Below are positions 7,912 to 16,984 of a stretch of DNA of 48,395 nt, piece after piece. Where the stretch lies: the NCBI GenBank assembly GCA_017622505.1, contig JAGAQZ010000001.1, positions 1-48,395 on the forward strand, in the 5' to 3' direction. The number at the start of each line of letters is the position of its first letter. Position 1 is the stretch's first letter. Position numbers and translations under genes: made by a program. The stretch comes from Lachnospiraceae bacterium (GTDB lineage Bacteria; Bacillota; Clostridia; Lachnospirales; Lachnospiraceae). The notes under the pieces were generated by a model, which was given only the letters and a program-made list of their open reading frames with translations, was not told the origin of the DNA and searched no databases.

Positions 7912-8466
7912 ATGGCGGAAACCATTATTTTGGACGCAGGCCACGGTGGTGCCAATCCCGGCGCGGTATACGGCGGGAGAAGAGAGAAGGACGATGCCTT
8001 GGCCTTGACATTGGCAGTAGGCGAAATTCTTGAAGATAAGGGTTTTAACGTGTATTACACCCGAACGGATGATGTTTATGAATCACCTTACCAAAAGGCG
8101 CAGGAAGCCAATAACTTGGGCGGTGATTTTTTTGTTTCCATACATCGTAATTCCAGTGTCTATCCGAATCAGTATAGCGGTGTGGAAACGCTGGTTTATA
8201 ATAACCAGAGTCCGGCATATGAAATGGCTGTGAATATCAATCGGGAGTTGGAACGCGTAGGTTTTATTAATCTCGGTGTGAATGAAAGACCGAATTTGGT
8301 CGTATTGAATCGGACGCAGATGCCGGCGGTGCTGGTAGAAGTCGGTTTCATTAATACGGATAACGACAATGAGTTATTTGACAGGCGTTTTATGGAAATT
8401 GCCTGGGCCATTGCCCAAGGCATTGTAAGAACCTTTTATCCCGGCTGGGATATTTATCCGATTTAG
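7912..8466 (+). CDS. N-acetylmuramoyl-L-alanine amidase (Amidase_3), no signal peptide
   Basis: This is a single-domain zinc amidase of 184 residues that would cut the bond between muramic acid and the stem peptide L-Ala. Zinc and catalytic residues are visible in order: H11 in DAGHGG, E25 in GRREKD, H78 in SIHRN and the catalytic E143 in LVEVGF. The domain starts at residue 3, so there is no signal peptide, anchor or cell-wall binding repeat. The enzyme would need cell lysis or a non-classical route to reach the wall. Similar signal-less amidases occur in spore mother-cell lysis and in phages, but no sporulation or phage genes are next to it. AAGGAGAG precedes ATG 7912. It is monocistronic. 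Confidence 0.93.
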   Translation: MAETIILDAGHGGANPGAVYGGRREKDDALALTLAVGEILEDKGFNVYYTRTDDVYESPYQKAQEANNLGGDFFVSIHRNSSVYPNQYSGVETLVYNNQSPAYEMAVNINRELERVGFINLGVNERPNLVVLNRTQMPAVLVEVGFINTDNDNELFDRRFMEIAWAIAQGIVRTFYPGWDIYPI

Positions 8467-8541
8467 AGATGAGAGTTTGTATGCGCATTCACTATGCCCA
8501 ACATTGCAAGCGAGTTTGAGTAGAGTTACGCGCAAACTTAA

Positions 8542-8565
8542 AGCGCCGCATTTTCATACGGCGCT
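8542..8565. terminator. GC-rich hairpin between convergent amidase and GH9 genes
   Basis: AGCGCCG (8542-8548) pairs with CGGCGCT (8559-8565). Read on the minus strand it is followed by TTTAAGTTT, giving a terminator for the GH9 gene. On the plus strand the following bases are only moderately T-rich. It probably serves both convergent genes. Confidence 0.75.
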
Positions 8566-8587
8566 CTACATACATTTCTTTTATTCT

Positions 8588-10858
8588 TTATTTTGCCTGT
8601 GAAAGCAGGTAAATCAAAGGTGAATTCCAATAAATTGTAATTTCATTGGTTGAGTAGCAACTGTCGTTGTCTACGTAGCACATACCACCGGTTGAGCTTG
8701 ATAAAACAGCCTTTGCATAAGGGTCGTCAGCATTGGTGTTAGGACCGCCTACCAACATACCGGGCATTGTCTGTCCGAGAACCTGTGAAGGTCTGTGGTG
8801 TGTATGTTCAGGAGACCAGCTTCCGTAACCGGTTACGTAGCAGTAACCTAAAGGATTGGCACCAAGTAAGTAATCTAACTGATGCTGTGCATAAGATGCA
8901 TATTTGGCATCGCCGGTAAACTTAGCTGCCATATGGTAGAGAATACCGTGGTTTGCAACTGTCATGTTACTTCCCCAAGGATAGCTTCTTTCCAAGCAAA
9001 TGTAATATGCATCTTTTTCTGCTGTCTTGATGTTTTCATCACATTCAGCAACAATTTTATCGATGAATTTCTGTGCAAGTTCTGCATCAGTCTGTAAAGA
9101 TTCATCGGCGGTAAGGTAAGAGTACATACCATAGTATCCGATGTCTGCCCAACCTAAACCTTTAATGTTATTTTCTTCATACATAGCTTTGGCTTTATCA
9201 AGATATGCGGTATCGCCTGTTGCAAGATAAAGTTCCATAGCAGCCCAGAAGATTTCATCGTAGAACTTACCGTCGGGATATTCACCGGTTACGATTTCTT
9301 CGGGATTTACAAAACCTGTTAAGGTTTCTTCGTTGTCAATTAAGTACTTGTAAGCTTTTACAGCTGCGTCCTTACAAGTTGCGGCAAATTCAGCATCATA
9401 TTCTGCATAGATAGAAGATGCACGAGCCATTACTGCGGCAAAGTCGCCGGTAGCAGTAGGAGAAACGGGAGATACGAGCAAGGGAGCTGTTTCTGCGGTT
9501 GCTTCCACGGTTTCGGGGAAGTTTGCACAAGTTACCTTGTGGTATACACCGCCGTTTGAAGCCTGCATTTTAAGCATCCATTCCAATTCATATCTTGCTT
9601 CATCAAGAAGGTCAGGAACACCGTTTCCGCTTTCTGGAATGTCTAAATCATCGCCTCTTGCACCTTCACTATCCTGGTAGGTAATGAACAAGTCCATTAC
9701 AGTTTTAGCACCGGGAGATACGTAACGGCCGTAGTCGCCGGCATCATGCCAACCGCCGGTTACATCAATTACTTCGCCGGTTCCGTAAACGGTAGTTTCC
9801 TGCATATGACATTCTGCATGTGCAAAGTCGCCTGCAAGTGATTCGTCTAATGCGCAACCGCATCTCTGGAGATAGAGCATACGCACTACATCTTTGTAAA
9901 GGTCATCATAAATATCGTCTGCAATAGTAAATTCATAAGATTCACCAACACCGTCAACAATTACTTTGTATGTACCGGGAGTGGTAAAATCGGAGAAATC
10001 ACCTTTTACCTGAGCACCGTCACCGGATTTGGAATTTGCAAAATCGGTTGTAAGCTTACCGGAGTATACAACGTTGTTATTTGTATCAACGATGGTGTAG
10101 TCGGTAATTTCGGGATCATACTTACAAATTAAAATCTTTTCGTCAGCAGGCTTGTATCCTACCTGATTTACTTTAACAGGAATAGGAGTAGGAAGGGGTT
10201 CCAATGCCATTGCGTTAGAAGCATCTTTAATAGTAAGTACGAAATTATCAATGTAAACTTTGTGGGCAACGGTTGTATCCAAATCACCCTGTTCGCCTAA
10301 ATTGAAACAAAGTCTGGGTGCAGGATCGCTTGCTTCTTCCATTGTGAATTCTGCAGTGATTGTCTGCTTGTCGGGACCGATGCGTCTTCCTGTTTCAAGA
10401 TAGTAGGGATGGAAATCACCGCCGTTAATCTGGAAACGCCATTCAATATCACGTTCGATATCAGAATAGATATCGAAAGATACCGTATAAACGCAACCCA
10501 TATTCAGGCAGTAGCCGTCGCGGAAAATCTGTACCGCATATTCCATTCCGCCTGCATGTTTAATATCAACTACCATTTCGCCGTTTTCAGCGTAGAGATC
10601 AAAGGTACCGCCGTTGGAGTAAACACCCCACTCGCCTTTGGTATTATCGTCGAAATGATCGTCGATGATGTTTGTACCGTCAACTAAGTTATTACCGAAA
10701 CCTTCAATAACTCCGTTATCGGAAGTTTCTTCGGAAACATCTTCTGAAGCTTGGGAATCGGCTTCGGAAGTAACGTCTTCTGCAGGTGTGTTGCAGGCAA
10801 AAAGTGAAAATGCCATAACGCTTGCAAGCAGAAGAGCAAGTAGCTTTTTGGATTGCAT
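8588..10858 (-). CDS. Secreted GH9 endoglucanase lipoprotein with CBM and Ig-like domain
   Basis: This 756-residue glycoside hydrolase would cleave beta-1,4-glucan outside the cell. An N-terminal signal ends in the lipobox LFAC (Cys22), so the protein is probably a lipoprotein. A Ser/Glu/Asp-rich spacer follows, then a CBM4/CBM16-like beta-sandwich (about 58-212), then a CelD_N Ig-like domain (about 227-312, VKVNQVGYKP), then the GH9 catalytic domain (about 320-756). Catalytic signatures are HDAGDYGRY (D372 and D375), THHRPSQV, and DNDSCYSTNEITIYWN with the proton donor E739. There is no dockerin, so it is a free cell-bound enzyme, not a cellulosome part. GGAGGTT precedes the ATG. It is divergent from the YhaO-like gene, with a promoter and palindrome in between, which suggests substrate control. 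Confidence 0.95.
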   Translation of the reverse strand: MQSKKLLALLLASVMAFSLFACNTPAEDVTSEADSQASEDVSEETSDNGVIEGFGNNLVDGTNIIDDHFDDNTKGEWGVYSNGGTFDLYAENGEMVVDIKHAGGMEYAVQIFRDGYCLNMGCVYTVSFDIYSDIERDIEWRFQINGGDFHPYYLETGRRIGPDKQTITAEFTMEEASDPAPRLCFNLGEQGDLDTTVAHKVYIDNFVLTIKDASNAMALEPLPTPIPVKVNQVGYKPADEKILICKYDPEITDYTIVDTNNNVVYSGKLTTDFANSKSGDGAQVKGDFSDFTTPGTYKVIVDGVGESYEFTIADDIYDDLYKDVVRMLYLQRCGCALDESLAGDFAHAECHMQETTVYGTGEVIDVTGGWHDAGDYGRYVSPGAKTVMDLFITYQDSEGARGDDLDIPESGNGVPDLLDEARYELEWMLKMQASNGGVYHKVTCANFPETVEATAETAPLLVSPVSPTATGDFAAVMARASSIYAEYDAEFAATCKDAAVKAYKYLIDNEETLTGFVNPEEIVTGEYPDGKFYDEIFWAAMELYLATGDTAYLDKAKAMYEENNIKGLGWADIGYYGMYSYLTADESLQTDAELAQKFIDKIVAECDENIKTAEKDAYYICLERSYPWGSNMTVANHGILYHMAAKFTGDAKYASYAQHQLDYLLGANPLGYCYVTGYGSWSPEHTHHRPSQVLGQTMPGMLVGGPNTNADDPYAKAVLSSSTGGMCYVDNDSCYSTNEITIYWNSPLIYLLSQAK

Positions 10859-10920
10859 AAAAGCAACCTCCTTTCTGAGTAAATGGGTTTTATATAATAG
10901 TTCAAACAGAACATACGTTC

Positions 10921-10964
10921 TTTACACTTTATTGTTATTATGCTAAAATAAGTGTAAATTACAA
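10921..10964 (-). promoter_or_regulatory. GH9 promoter overlapped by a palindrome (possible operator)
   Basis: On the minus strand, TTGTAA (10964-10959) and TAATAA (10940-10935) are spaced by 18 bases. An inverted repeat, TTTACACTT (10921-10929) and AAGTGTAAA (10950-10958), places one arm in the promoter spacer and the other just past the -10. A repressor bound there would block transcription. Promoter strength is modest; the palindrome is exact. Confidence 0.5.
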
Positions 10965-11087
10965 GTCTATTCCATTTTACTATATAAGTTGTAAAAAAGG
11001 AATAGAAAATAGTGCAAAAAGTAATAACAAAAGTATTAAAATTGTCAAAAAATCAATCGGAATTTTTTCATACGAAAGGACTTTAAT

Positions 11088-12164
11088 ATGAAGTTTATAC
11101 ATTGTGCGGATTTGCATCTGGATTCTAAATTGGAAAGCAATATAGGAAAAGAAAAAGCGAAAGAGCGCAGGAATGAAATTTTACTAACCTTTGAGCGTAT
11201 TGTTCAGCTGGCGAAGAAAGAAGAAGTGACGGCTGTTTTGATTGCAGGCGATCTTTTTGATACGAAGAATATTGCGGCCAAAGCAAGAAATTTAGTGTGG
11301 GATATGATTGTGGCCAATCCGGAGATTGATTTTTTGTATTTGCGTGGAAATCATGACTGGAAAACCAATTTTATGGAAGGTCGTACTATGCCTGAAAACT
11401 TTAAATGTTTTGGGACAGACTGGGTAGAGCATCAGTATGGAAAGGTATCTGTCTGGGGCAAGGAAACAATGGAGGATGATGCGAATTATGCGGCATTGAT
11501 GACCGAACCGGACCGTACCAATATTGTAATGCTTCACGGGCAGGAAGTGCGGAGTAATGTAAAGGATGATGCGAGTTTAGTTGCCTTACCGGCGTTAAAG
11601 AATCGCAATATAGATTATCTTGCATTGGGACACATTCATTCTTATAAGAAAGAGAAATTAGATGACAGGGGTGAATACTGTTACAGTGGATGCCCGGAAG
11701 GACGCGGTTTTGATGAGTGTGGTGAGAAGGGCGTTGTTATGCTGGAAGTAAAGGACGGCAAAGTGGACAGTCGATTTGTGCCGATGGCGTCACGTATTCT
11801 TCATGAAATCAGAGTGGATATTACAGGGCAGGAAACGGCTACGGATATTTTGCGGGCGGTAGATAAAGAAGTTGCAAATATTCTGTCCAAGGATATGGTC
11901 AAGATTGTGTTGACCGGACATTATACGGTAGATACGGAGAAGGATTTTACATATTTTGACCAGGCTATGGAAGGGCGATTTTATTTTTTAAAATGGAAGG
12001 ATGAATCACGTCTGTCCATTGATTATAAATCGTATGAGAATATGATTTCATTAAAAGGCGAATTTGTGCGTACTGTGATGAATGCGAAAGAAGAGGAAAG
12101 TGAAAAGGAACAGATGATTCTTTTGGGTATTCGCGCTTTGTCAGGGGAGGATTTGGGCGTATGA
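11088..12164 (+). CDS. SbcD/YhaO-like metallophosphoesterase (DNA nuclease subunit)
   Basis: The 358-residue protein carries the calcineurin-like phosphoesterase motifs in order: CADLHLD, AGDLFD, RGNHDW, MLHGQE and LGHIHSYK. These are the metal ligands of the SbcD/Mre11 class. By family it should be the nuclease half of a DNA end-processing complex, partnered by the coiled-coil ATPase encoded next. The last four bases of this gene overlap the start of that ATPase (ATGA), so the two are translationally coupled. The start at ATG 11088 fits the conserved KFIHCADLH beginning, with GAAAGGA 5-10 bases upstream. It resembles the Firmicutes YhaO/YhaN pair more than classic SbcCD, because the partner is short and has a membrane segment. 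Confidence 0.92.
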   Translation: MKFIHCADLHLDSKLESNIGKEKAKERRNEILLTFERIVQLAKKEEVTAVLIAGDLFDTKNIAAKARNLVWDMIVANPEIDFLYLRGNHDWKTNFMEGRTMPENFKCFGTDWVEHQYGKVSVWGKETMEDDANYAALMTEPDRTNIVMLHGQEVRSNVKDDASLVALPALKNRNIDYLALGHIHSYKKEKLDDRGEYCYSGCPEGRGFDECGEKGVVMLEVKDGKVDSRFVPMASRILHEIRVDITGQETATDILRAVDKEVANILSKDMVKIVLTGHYTVDTEKDFTYFDQAMEGRFYFLKWKDESRLSIDYKSYENMISLKGEFVRTVMNAKEEESEKEQMILLGIRALSGEDLGV

Positions 12165-14482
12165 AATTAATTTCCTGTTATATAGAGAATTTTGGTGGCT
12201 TGCACCAGTTTTCCTATGATTTTACAGATGGTTTGAATGTTATTTTAGAAAATAACGGATGGGGAAAAACTACTCTTGCTGTTTTTTTGAAGGCTATGTT
12301 TTTTGGATTGGATAAAAGTACCAAACGAAGTCTTGATGAGAATGAGCGTAAAAAGTATGAGCCGTGGAATGGCGGTCCTTACGGTGGTAATTTAGTCTTT
12401 GAAGCGGATGGTATTGTGTATCGTGTGGAACGCTTTTTCGCAGGCAAGGATAAGGAAGATACTTTTGTTCTTTATGATGTAAATACAGGCTTGGAAAGTA
12501 CTGCCTACAGTGAGAAACTCGGGGAAGAAATTTTTGGCATAGACAGAATTGCTTTTGAGCAGAGTATTTACATGAAGCAGGGTGAATATGCCGTCAGTAT
12601 GACAGACAGTGTGGCAACCAAAATGAGCGGTCTTATGGCAAGCGGTGATGATTTGGATTGCTATGAGAAGGCTTGTGCACGCCTGGAAGAAGAAATGAAG
12701 ATTTATAAGAAAACCGGAAACAAGGGTAAAATTGCTGAAGTAACGGAGGAGATTGCCGGATTAAATCGACGAATTGCGGATGCGAAACAGACCGGTGCCA
12801 CATTGGATGATTGGCGGGTAAAAGTACAACAATGTTATGCGGATATCCGGGAGTTAAAAGCGAAGAAAGATGGTCTAAAAGTGCAAATGCGCCGGGCCGG
12901 TGAGCAGGCAGCCAGACAGGAGAAAGCAAAGCACTACAAGGCGCTTAGTGAAGAAAAAGACGGACTTGCGCGTGTGAAAAGTGTATTGGAAGACTATTTT
13001 GCTAACGGCGTACCTACCGAGGAAGAACTGGAACAGTATCGCAATATGCTGTACGTGTACCGAAATTCCGAGGTTAGAATTACGGAGGAAAATTACGGAT
13101 ATAAGTACCCGGAACTGGTTAAGATTTTGGAACGTAACACCATGACGGAAGAGGAATTGGACGCCTGTGAACAGAAGTGGAATCAGGTAAAAGAAAAAGA
13201 GAATCTTCTTGAAAAGCAGGAATTGCAATTGCAGTCTGTCAGAATTCGCGAAGAAGAGAAAAACAGCTATTTAAATGAGAAAACGGATTCTTACAAAGTC
13301 AAACAACGAATTTCTGTTGTAGTGGCTGTTCTTTCCGCGGCCCTTGCCGTAGCACTGTATTTTACCGTGGGAATCTATGGTTTGTTTGCGTTGGGAATTA
13401 CTTTGGTTGCTATGGTATTAGCCATTACTTTCGGTATGAAGGCAAAGGCCGCTTACTATAATGCAACGGATGATAACGAAGAATTAATGCAGGCGGAAGA
13501 AGAATATGAACTTTTAAGTAAGGCAGTTGAAAACGGTAAAAAATCCGTACGAATGTATCTTCAAGCATTTCCAATGAAGAGTGAGGAAGAAATCCCTTTC
13601 CTGATGAACAGAATACGTATCACGTTGATGGAATTAAATACGCAGGAGGCAAGAAAACAGCAGGTAAAGCAGGAAGAAGAAAAACAGTTAAAGGAAAAGG
13701 CGTTGCTGAAAGAAGAATTGATACTGTTTTTCAGAAGATTTTATAAAGATACCACTGATGTAGAGGAATATCTGTTGAAGGAAATTGTTCAGAAACGAAA
13801 TGAGTATATTAATGTATGCGAGCAATATGCCCAAAAGTGCCGCCAACTTGAGCAGACGGAGCGAATAGAAGTGATTCCTACAGAGCAGATTTGTTCGATA
13901 GAGAAATTACAACAGCAGGAGGCGGAATTAGAACGCGAAATTCTTGCGAAGGAAGAACATTTCAGACAGATGAGTGCTACGGTTTCAAAGTATGCAGAAC
14001 TTATGGAAGAGTGTGAAAAGTGGGAAAGGGAGAAGGAGGATTTAGAAGAAACGCTGGCAGAATGTCTGTCGAAATATAAACTTCTTGAGAAGACCTTAAA
14101 GTACCTTAAAACAGCGCAGACCGAGTTTTCGTCCCGTTATCTTAAGAAGATCAATGAAGGTTTTGCAAAGTATGCAACCTTAATCAATGAAAGCAGATTT
14201 GAGCATTCTGAGGTGGATTTGAAACTTTCGGTTAAAACGGACGAGGGTGGTTCCAAACGTGATATTGCATATTTCAGTAAAGGTATGCGAGAGGCAATGG
14301 AATTGTGTACACGATTTGCATTAATAGATGCTTTGTTTGAGAAAGAAACGCCCTTTGTTGTACTGGATGATCCCTTTGTGAATTTGGACCGGGAATCCTT
14401 GGAAGGGGCGCAGAAGGTTTTGACTGAAATTGCTTCGAAATATCAGCTGATTTATTTTACCTGCCATGCATCAAGAAAATAA
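12161..14482 (+). CDS. YhaN-like SMC-type ATPase with central membrane hairpin
   Basis: The 773-residue protein is split like SbcC/Rad50. The N-terminal ATPase half has a Walker A-like NNGWGKTTL (about residue 28-36) with Glu where Gly is usual. The C-terminal half has a signature-like YFSKGMREAMEL and a Walker B FVVLDDPFVNLD. In between are charged coiled coils (about 180-385 and 430-670) interrupted by two hydrophobic stretches (about 385-430), a likely membrane hairpin. The arms are much shorter than in SbcC (about 1000 residues or more), and there is no zinc-hook CxxC at the apex; the membrane hairpin takes its place. It overlaps the YhaO-like gene by 4 bases. By family it should be an ATP-driven partner in DNA end processing at the membrane. 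Confidence 0.88.
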   Translation: MKLISCYIENFGGLHQFSYDFTDGLNVILENNGWGKTTLAVFLKAMFFGLDKSTKRSLDENERKKYEPWNGGPYGGNLVFEADGIVYRVERFFAGKDKEDTFVLYDVNTGLESTAYSEKLGEEIFGIDRIAFEQSIYMKQGEYAVSMTDSVATKMSGLMASGDDLDCYEKACARLEEEMKIYKKTGNKGKIAEVTEEIAGLNRRIADAKQTGATLDDWRVKVQQCYADIRELKAKKDGLKVQMRRAGEQAARQEKAKHYKALSEEKDGLARVKSVLEDYFANGVPTEEELEQYRNMLYVYRNSEVRITEENYGYKYPELVKILERNTMTEEELDACEQKWNQVKEKENLLEKQELQLQSVRIREEEKNSYLNEKTDSYKVKQRISVVVAVLSAALAVALYFTVGIYGLFALGITLVAMVLAITFGMKAKAAYYNATDDNEELMQAEEEYELLSKAVENGKKSVRMYLQAFPMKSEEEIPFLMNRIRITLMELNTQEARKQQVKQEEEKQLKEKALLKEELILFFRRFYKDTTDVEEYLLKEIVQKRNEYINVCEQYAQKCRQLEQTERIEVIPTEQICSIEKLQQQEAELEREILAKEEHFRQMSATVSKYAELMEECEKWEREKEDLEETLAECLSKYKLLEKTLKYLKTAQTEFSSRYLKKINEGFAKYATLINESRFEHSEVDLKLSVKTDEGGSKRDIAYFSKGMREAMELCTRFALIDALFEKETPFVVLDDPFVNLDRESLEGAQKVLTEIASKYQLIYFTCHASRK

Positions 14483-14563
14483 AGAATTCCCTTGCCGGAC
14501 TTGACTTTTCTTGTATTCACTTCTAAAATGAAATTATAAAACATCTATTAGGGGTGGATGCTT

Positions 14564-15310
14564 ATGAGAAAAATGGAAGAGGCGGTTTTAAATCATGTAA
14601 AAACATTGATTTCACAGGCGAATAACATAGTATGTGTAACAGGTTTGGGAACGCTTGTGGAAAGTGGCGGTATCGATTTTTGGGACCTTGACCACTTGTG
14701 TCGAATCGAGAAAGAGTACGGGGACAGTCCGGAAGAATTGTTGTCGGCAGGTGTTTATGCGACCAAAAAGGAGAAGTTTTATAACTTCTATAAGAAAGAA
14801 GTAATCAGTACGATTCCGGAACCCAGCGAGACCTATGCTGCACTTAAGAAGTTGCAGGATATGGACAAGTTACGTGCGACTATCAGCTTGAATATCTGTG
14901 GATTGGAATACAGAAGCGGACTTCGTAATGTAATTGAGTTTCAGGGAACGATTTACAATAACTATTGTCCTTTGTGTAAAAAGAATTTTTCTCTGGAATA
15001 CATATTAAACGCTAAGGGGGTTCCGGTGTGTGATGATTGTAAAGTGGCACTGCGTCCCGGACTTAGATTGTTTGGGGAGAGTGTGCGTAACGATCGTATG
15101 ACAGAAGCTGCGATTGCGTGCGCAAATGCAGATTTGGTATTGGTACTGGGAACGAATCTGTATGGTTCCAAGGTGCGTTATTCTACAGGACATTATACCG
15201 GAAATAAGTTGATTCTGATTAATGAGGAAGAACATTTTACGGACCGATATGCGGATTATGTCCTTTATGGTAAATGTAAAGATATTTTACCCAGACTTGT
15301 GGAAGAATAA
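14564..15310 (+). CDS. Sirtuin-fold protein with Gln in place of the catalytic His
   Basis: The 248-residue protein has the SIR2 order. An NAD-site motif degenerated to GLGTLVESGGIDFWD replaces the canonical GAGxSxxSGIPDFR. ISLNIC stands for TQNID, and EFQGT stands for the ELHG motif, so the catalytic His is Gln127. The zinc ribbon is intact (CPLC, CDDC), as are RPGLRLFGE and LVLGTNLYGS. Normal deacetylase chemistry is therefore unlikely. From memory, class M sirtuins (SirTM), which transfer ADP-ribose to protein, also carry Gln here; that is a comparison, not proof, and the macrodomain/GcvH-like partners of that class are not adjacent. Start ATG 14564 has AGGGG nine bases upstream; ATG 14558 is too close. 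It lies 81 bases after the ATPase gene. Confidence 0.85.
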   Translation: MRKMEEAVLNHVKTLISQANNIVCVTGLGTLVESGGIDFWDLDHLCRIEKEYGDSPEELLSAGVYATKKEKFYNFYKKEVISTIPEPSETYAALKKLQDMDKLRATISLNICGLEYRSGLRNVIEFQGTIYNNYCPLCKKNFSLEYILNAKGVPVCDDCKVALRPGLRLFGESVRNDRMTEAAIACANADLVLVLGTNLYGSKVRYSTGHYTGNKLILINEEEHFTDRYADYVLYGKCKDILPRLVEE

Positions 15311-15324
15311 AAGATAAGTTAGAT

Positions 15325-15356
15325 AAGAGTCTTATCCCGTGATAAGGCTCTTTTTT
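15325..15356 (+). terminator. Intrinsic terminator after the sirtuin-like gene
   Basis: AAGAGTCTTATC (15325-15336) pairs with GATAAGGCTCTT (15341-15352) with one wobble pair, followed by TTTTTT. Confidence 0.92.
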
Positions 15357-15435
15357 CGTGAATAAAGTGTGTTTTTTGTAGGTTTACATTGAATAAAATA
15401 TCAGATGGATTTAAAATTATCATAGATTGTTTGTA

Positions 15436-15471
15436 ACGATTCGGCGCCAAAGGTGCGATTTTGTGAATCGT
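15436..15471 (+). repeat. Nested hairpin in the MATE gene leader
   Basis: ACGATTC (15436-15442) and GAATCGT (15465-15471) are exact inverted arms. Inside them GCGCC (15444-15448) pairs with GGTGC (15452-15456) around AAA. It lies about 60 bases before the MATE start and may be a leader structure or an operator. The rest of the gap (15357-15532) shows no clear promoter. Confidence 0.5.
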
Positions 15472-15532
15472 GTTCGGAATAGTTTCGATTATTTGAAATA
15501 TAGTCATAATTTGACAGGAAAAGGATAAAAGA

Positions 15533-16906
15533 ATGGATACAAAAAAGAGTAAATATGATATGGGAAACGGAAGCGTACCGAAACTTTTGGCTAAATTAGC
15601 AATTCCTGCGGTAGTGGCGCAGGTGGTAAATTTACTTTATAACATTGTGGATCGTATTTATATTGGGCATATTCCGGAGGTTGGTGCTTCGGCACTGACG
15701 GGTGTTGGCTTGTTTATGGCAATAATTATGCTAATGAATGCATTTGCAATGTTAGCCGGTGCCGGCGGAGCACCTTTGGCTGCTATCGCTATGGGAAAAA
15801 AAGACAACGAAAAAGCAGAAAAGATAATGGGAAACTGTTTTTCGCTATTGCTTATCTTTTCAATCTTTTTAACTATTGTATTTTACATTTTTGCGCCTGA
15901 AATGCTTACATTTTTCGGCGCAAGTGATGTTACGTTGCCCTATGCCGTGGATTATGCAAGAATCTATATCCTTGGCAGTGTTTTTGTGTTGATAGTATTG
16001 GGAATGAACACTTTTATAACAACGCAGGGGTTTGCAAAGGTCAGTATGCTGACGACTATGATTGGAGCAATTATTAATATAATTCTAGACCCGATTTTTA
16101 TCTTTGCATTGCAAATGGGTGTGAAAGGAGCCGCGCTTGCAACAGTACTTAGTCAAGCAGTAGGCGCGGTGTGGGTACTTTGTTTTCTTGCCGGCAAAAA
16201 GACAATTTTGCGTTTGAGAGTTGAAAATATGAGATTGGAACCAAAGATTTTTGGACCTTGTCTTGCACTGGGTGTTTCTACTTTTGTGATGATGTCAACG
16301 GAAAGTCTTTTATCCATCAGTTTTACGACAAGTCTTTCTAAGTTTGGCGGGGATTTGGCAGTAGGGGCTATGACGATTCTTACAAGTGTTGCATCTTTGA
16401 TTCTGATGCCTTTACAGGGGATCTGCCAGGGCGGTCAGCCTATTATCAGCTATAATTATGGTGCAGGAAAAAAAGACCGCGTCAAAAAGGCGTTTTTATC
16501 ACAGTTTCTTGCCTGCGTGATTTATGCCATAGCTTTTTGGCTGTTGATTATGATTGTGCCTGAAATGTTTGCGGGAATTTTCTCGGATGATGCGGAACTG
16601 GTGAAATATACGGGATGGGCCATGAGAATTTATATGGCAGGTATTTTTGCCATGGGATTTCAAACCTCCTGCCAGCAGAGTTTTATGGCGCTTGGGCAGG
16701 CGAAAATCAGTTTGATTATGGCATGTCTTCGTAAAATAATTCTGCTGATTCCTTTGATATTTATACTGCCGTTGTTTATGGAAAATAAAGTATTTGCGGT
16801 GTTTATGGCAGAACCGATTAGCGATATGATTGCCGGGCTGGTAACTACGATTACCTTCTTTATTACTTTTCGTAAATTATTACGTAAGCAGGCAGATGTA
16901 CAATGA
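15533..16906 (+). CDS. MATE-family multidrug/toxin exporter
   Basis: This 457-residue polytopic membrane protein would expel drugs or metabolites using a cation gradient. It shows about twelve hydrophobic segments in two homologous halves. The first half opens with the family pattern LAIPAVVAQVVNLLYNIVDRIYIG and then AMLAGAGGAPLAAIAMGKKD. The second half has SLILMPLQGICQGGQPIISYNYGA, the matching family motif. The length is normal. The substrate cannot be read from sequence. AAAGGA lies before ATG 15533. It stands alone between terminators at 15325 and 16985, with a structured leader at 15436-15471 that may control it. Confidence 0.94.
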   Translation: MDTKKSKYDMGNGSVPKLLAKLAIPAVVAQVVNLLYNIVDRIYIGHIPEVGASALTGVGLFMAIIMLMNAFAMLAGAGGAPLAAIAMGKKDNEKAEKIMGNCFSLLLIFSIFLTIVFYIFAPEMLTFFGASDVTLPYAVDYARIYILGSVFVLIVLGMNTFITTQGFAKVSMLTTMIGAIINIILDPIFIFALQMGVKGAALATVLSQAVGAVWVLCFLAGKKTILRLRVENMRLEPKIFGPCLALGVSTFVMMSTESLLSISFTTSLSKFGGDLAVGAMTILTSVASLILMPLQGICQGGQPIISYNYGAGKKDRVKKAFLSQFLACVIYAIAFWLLIMIVPEMFAGIFSDDAELVKYTGWAMRIYMAGIFAMGFQTSCQQSFMALGQAKISLIMACLRKIILLIPLIFILPLFMENKVFAVFMAEPISDMIAGLVTTITFFITFRKLLRKQADVQ

Positions 16907-16984
16907 GTTGTAATGTAAAGAATTATGTGATGACAGAATGAAATTAGTATAAATAAAATTAGCATAATGTAATAAACATAAAAG

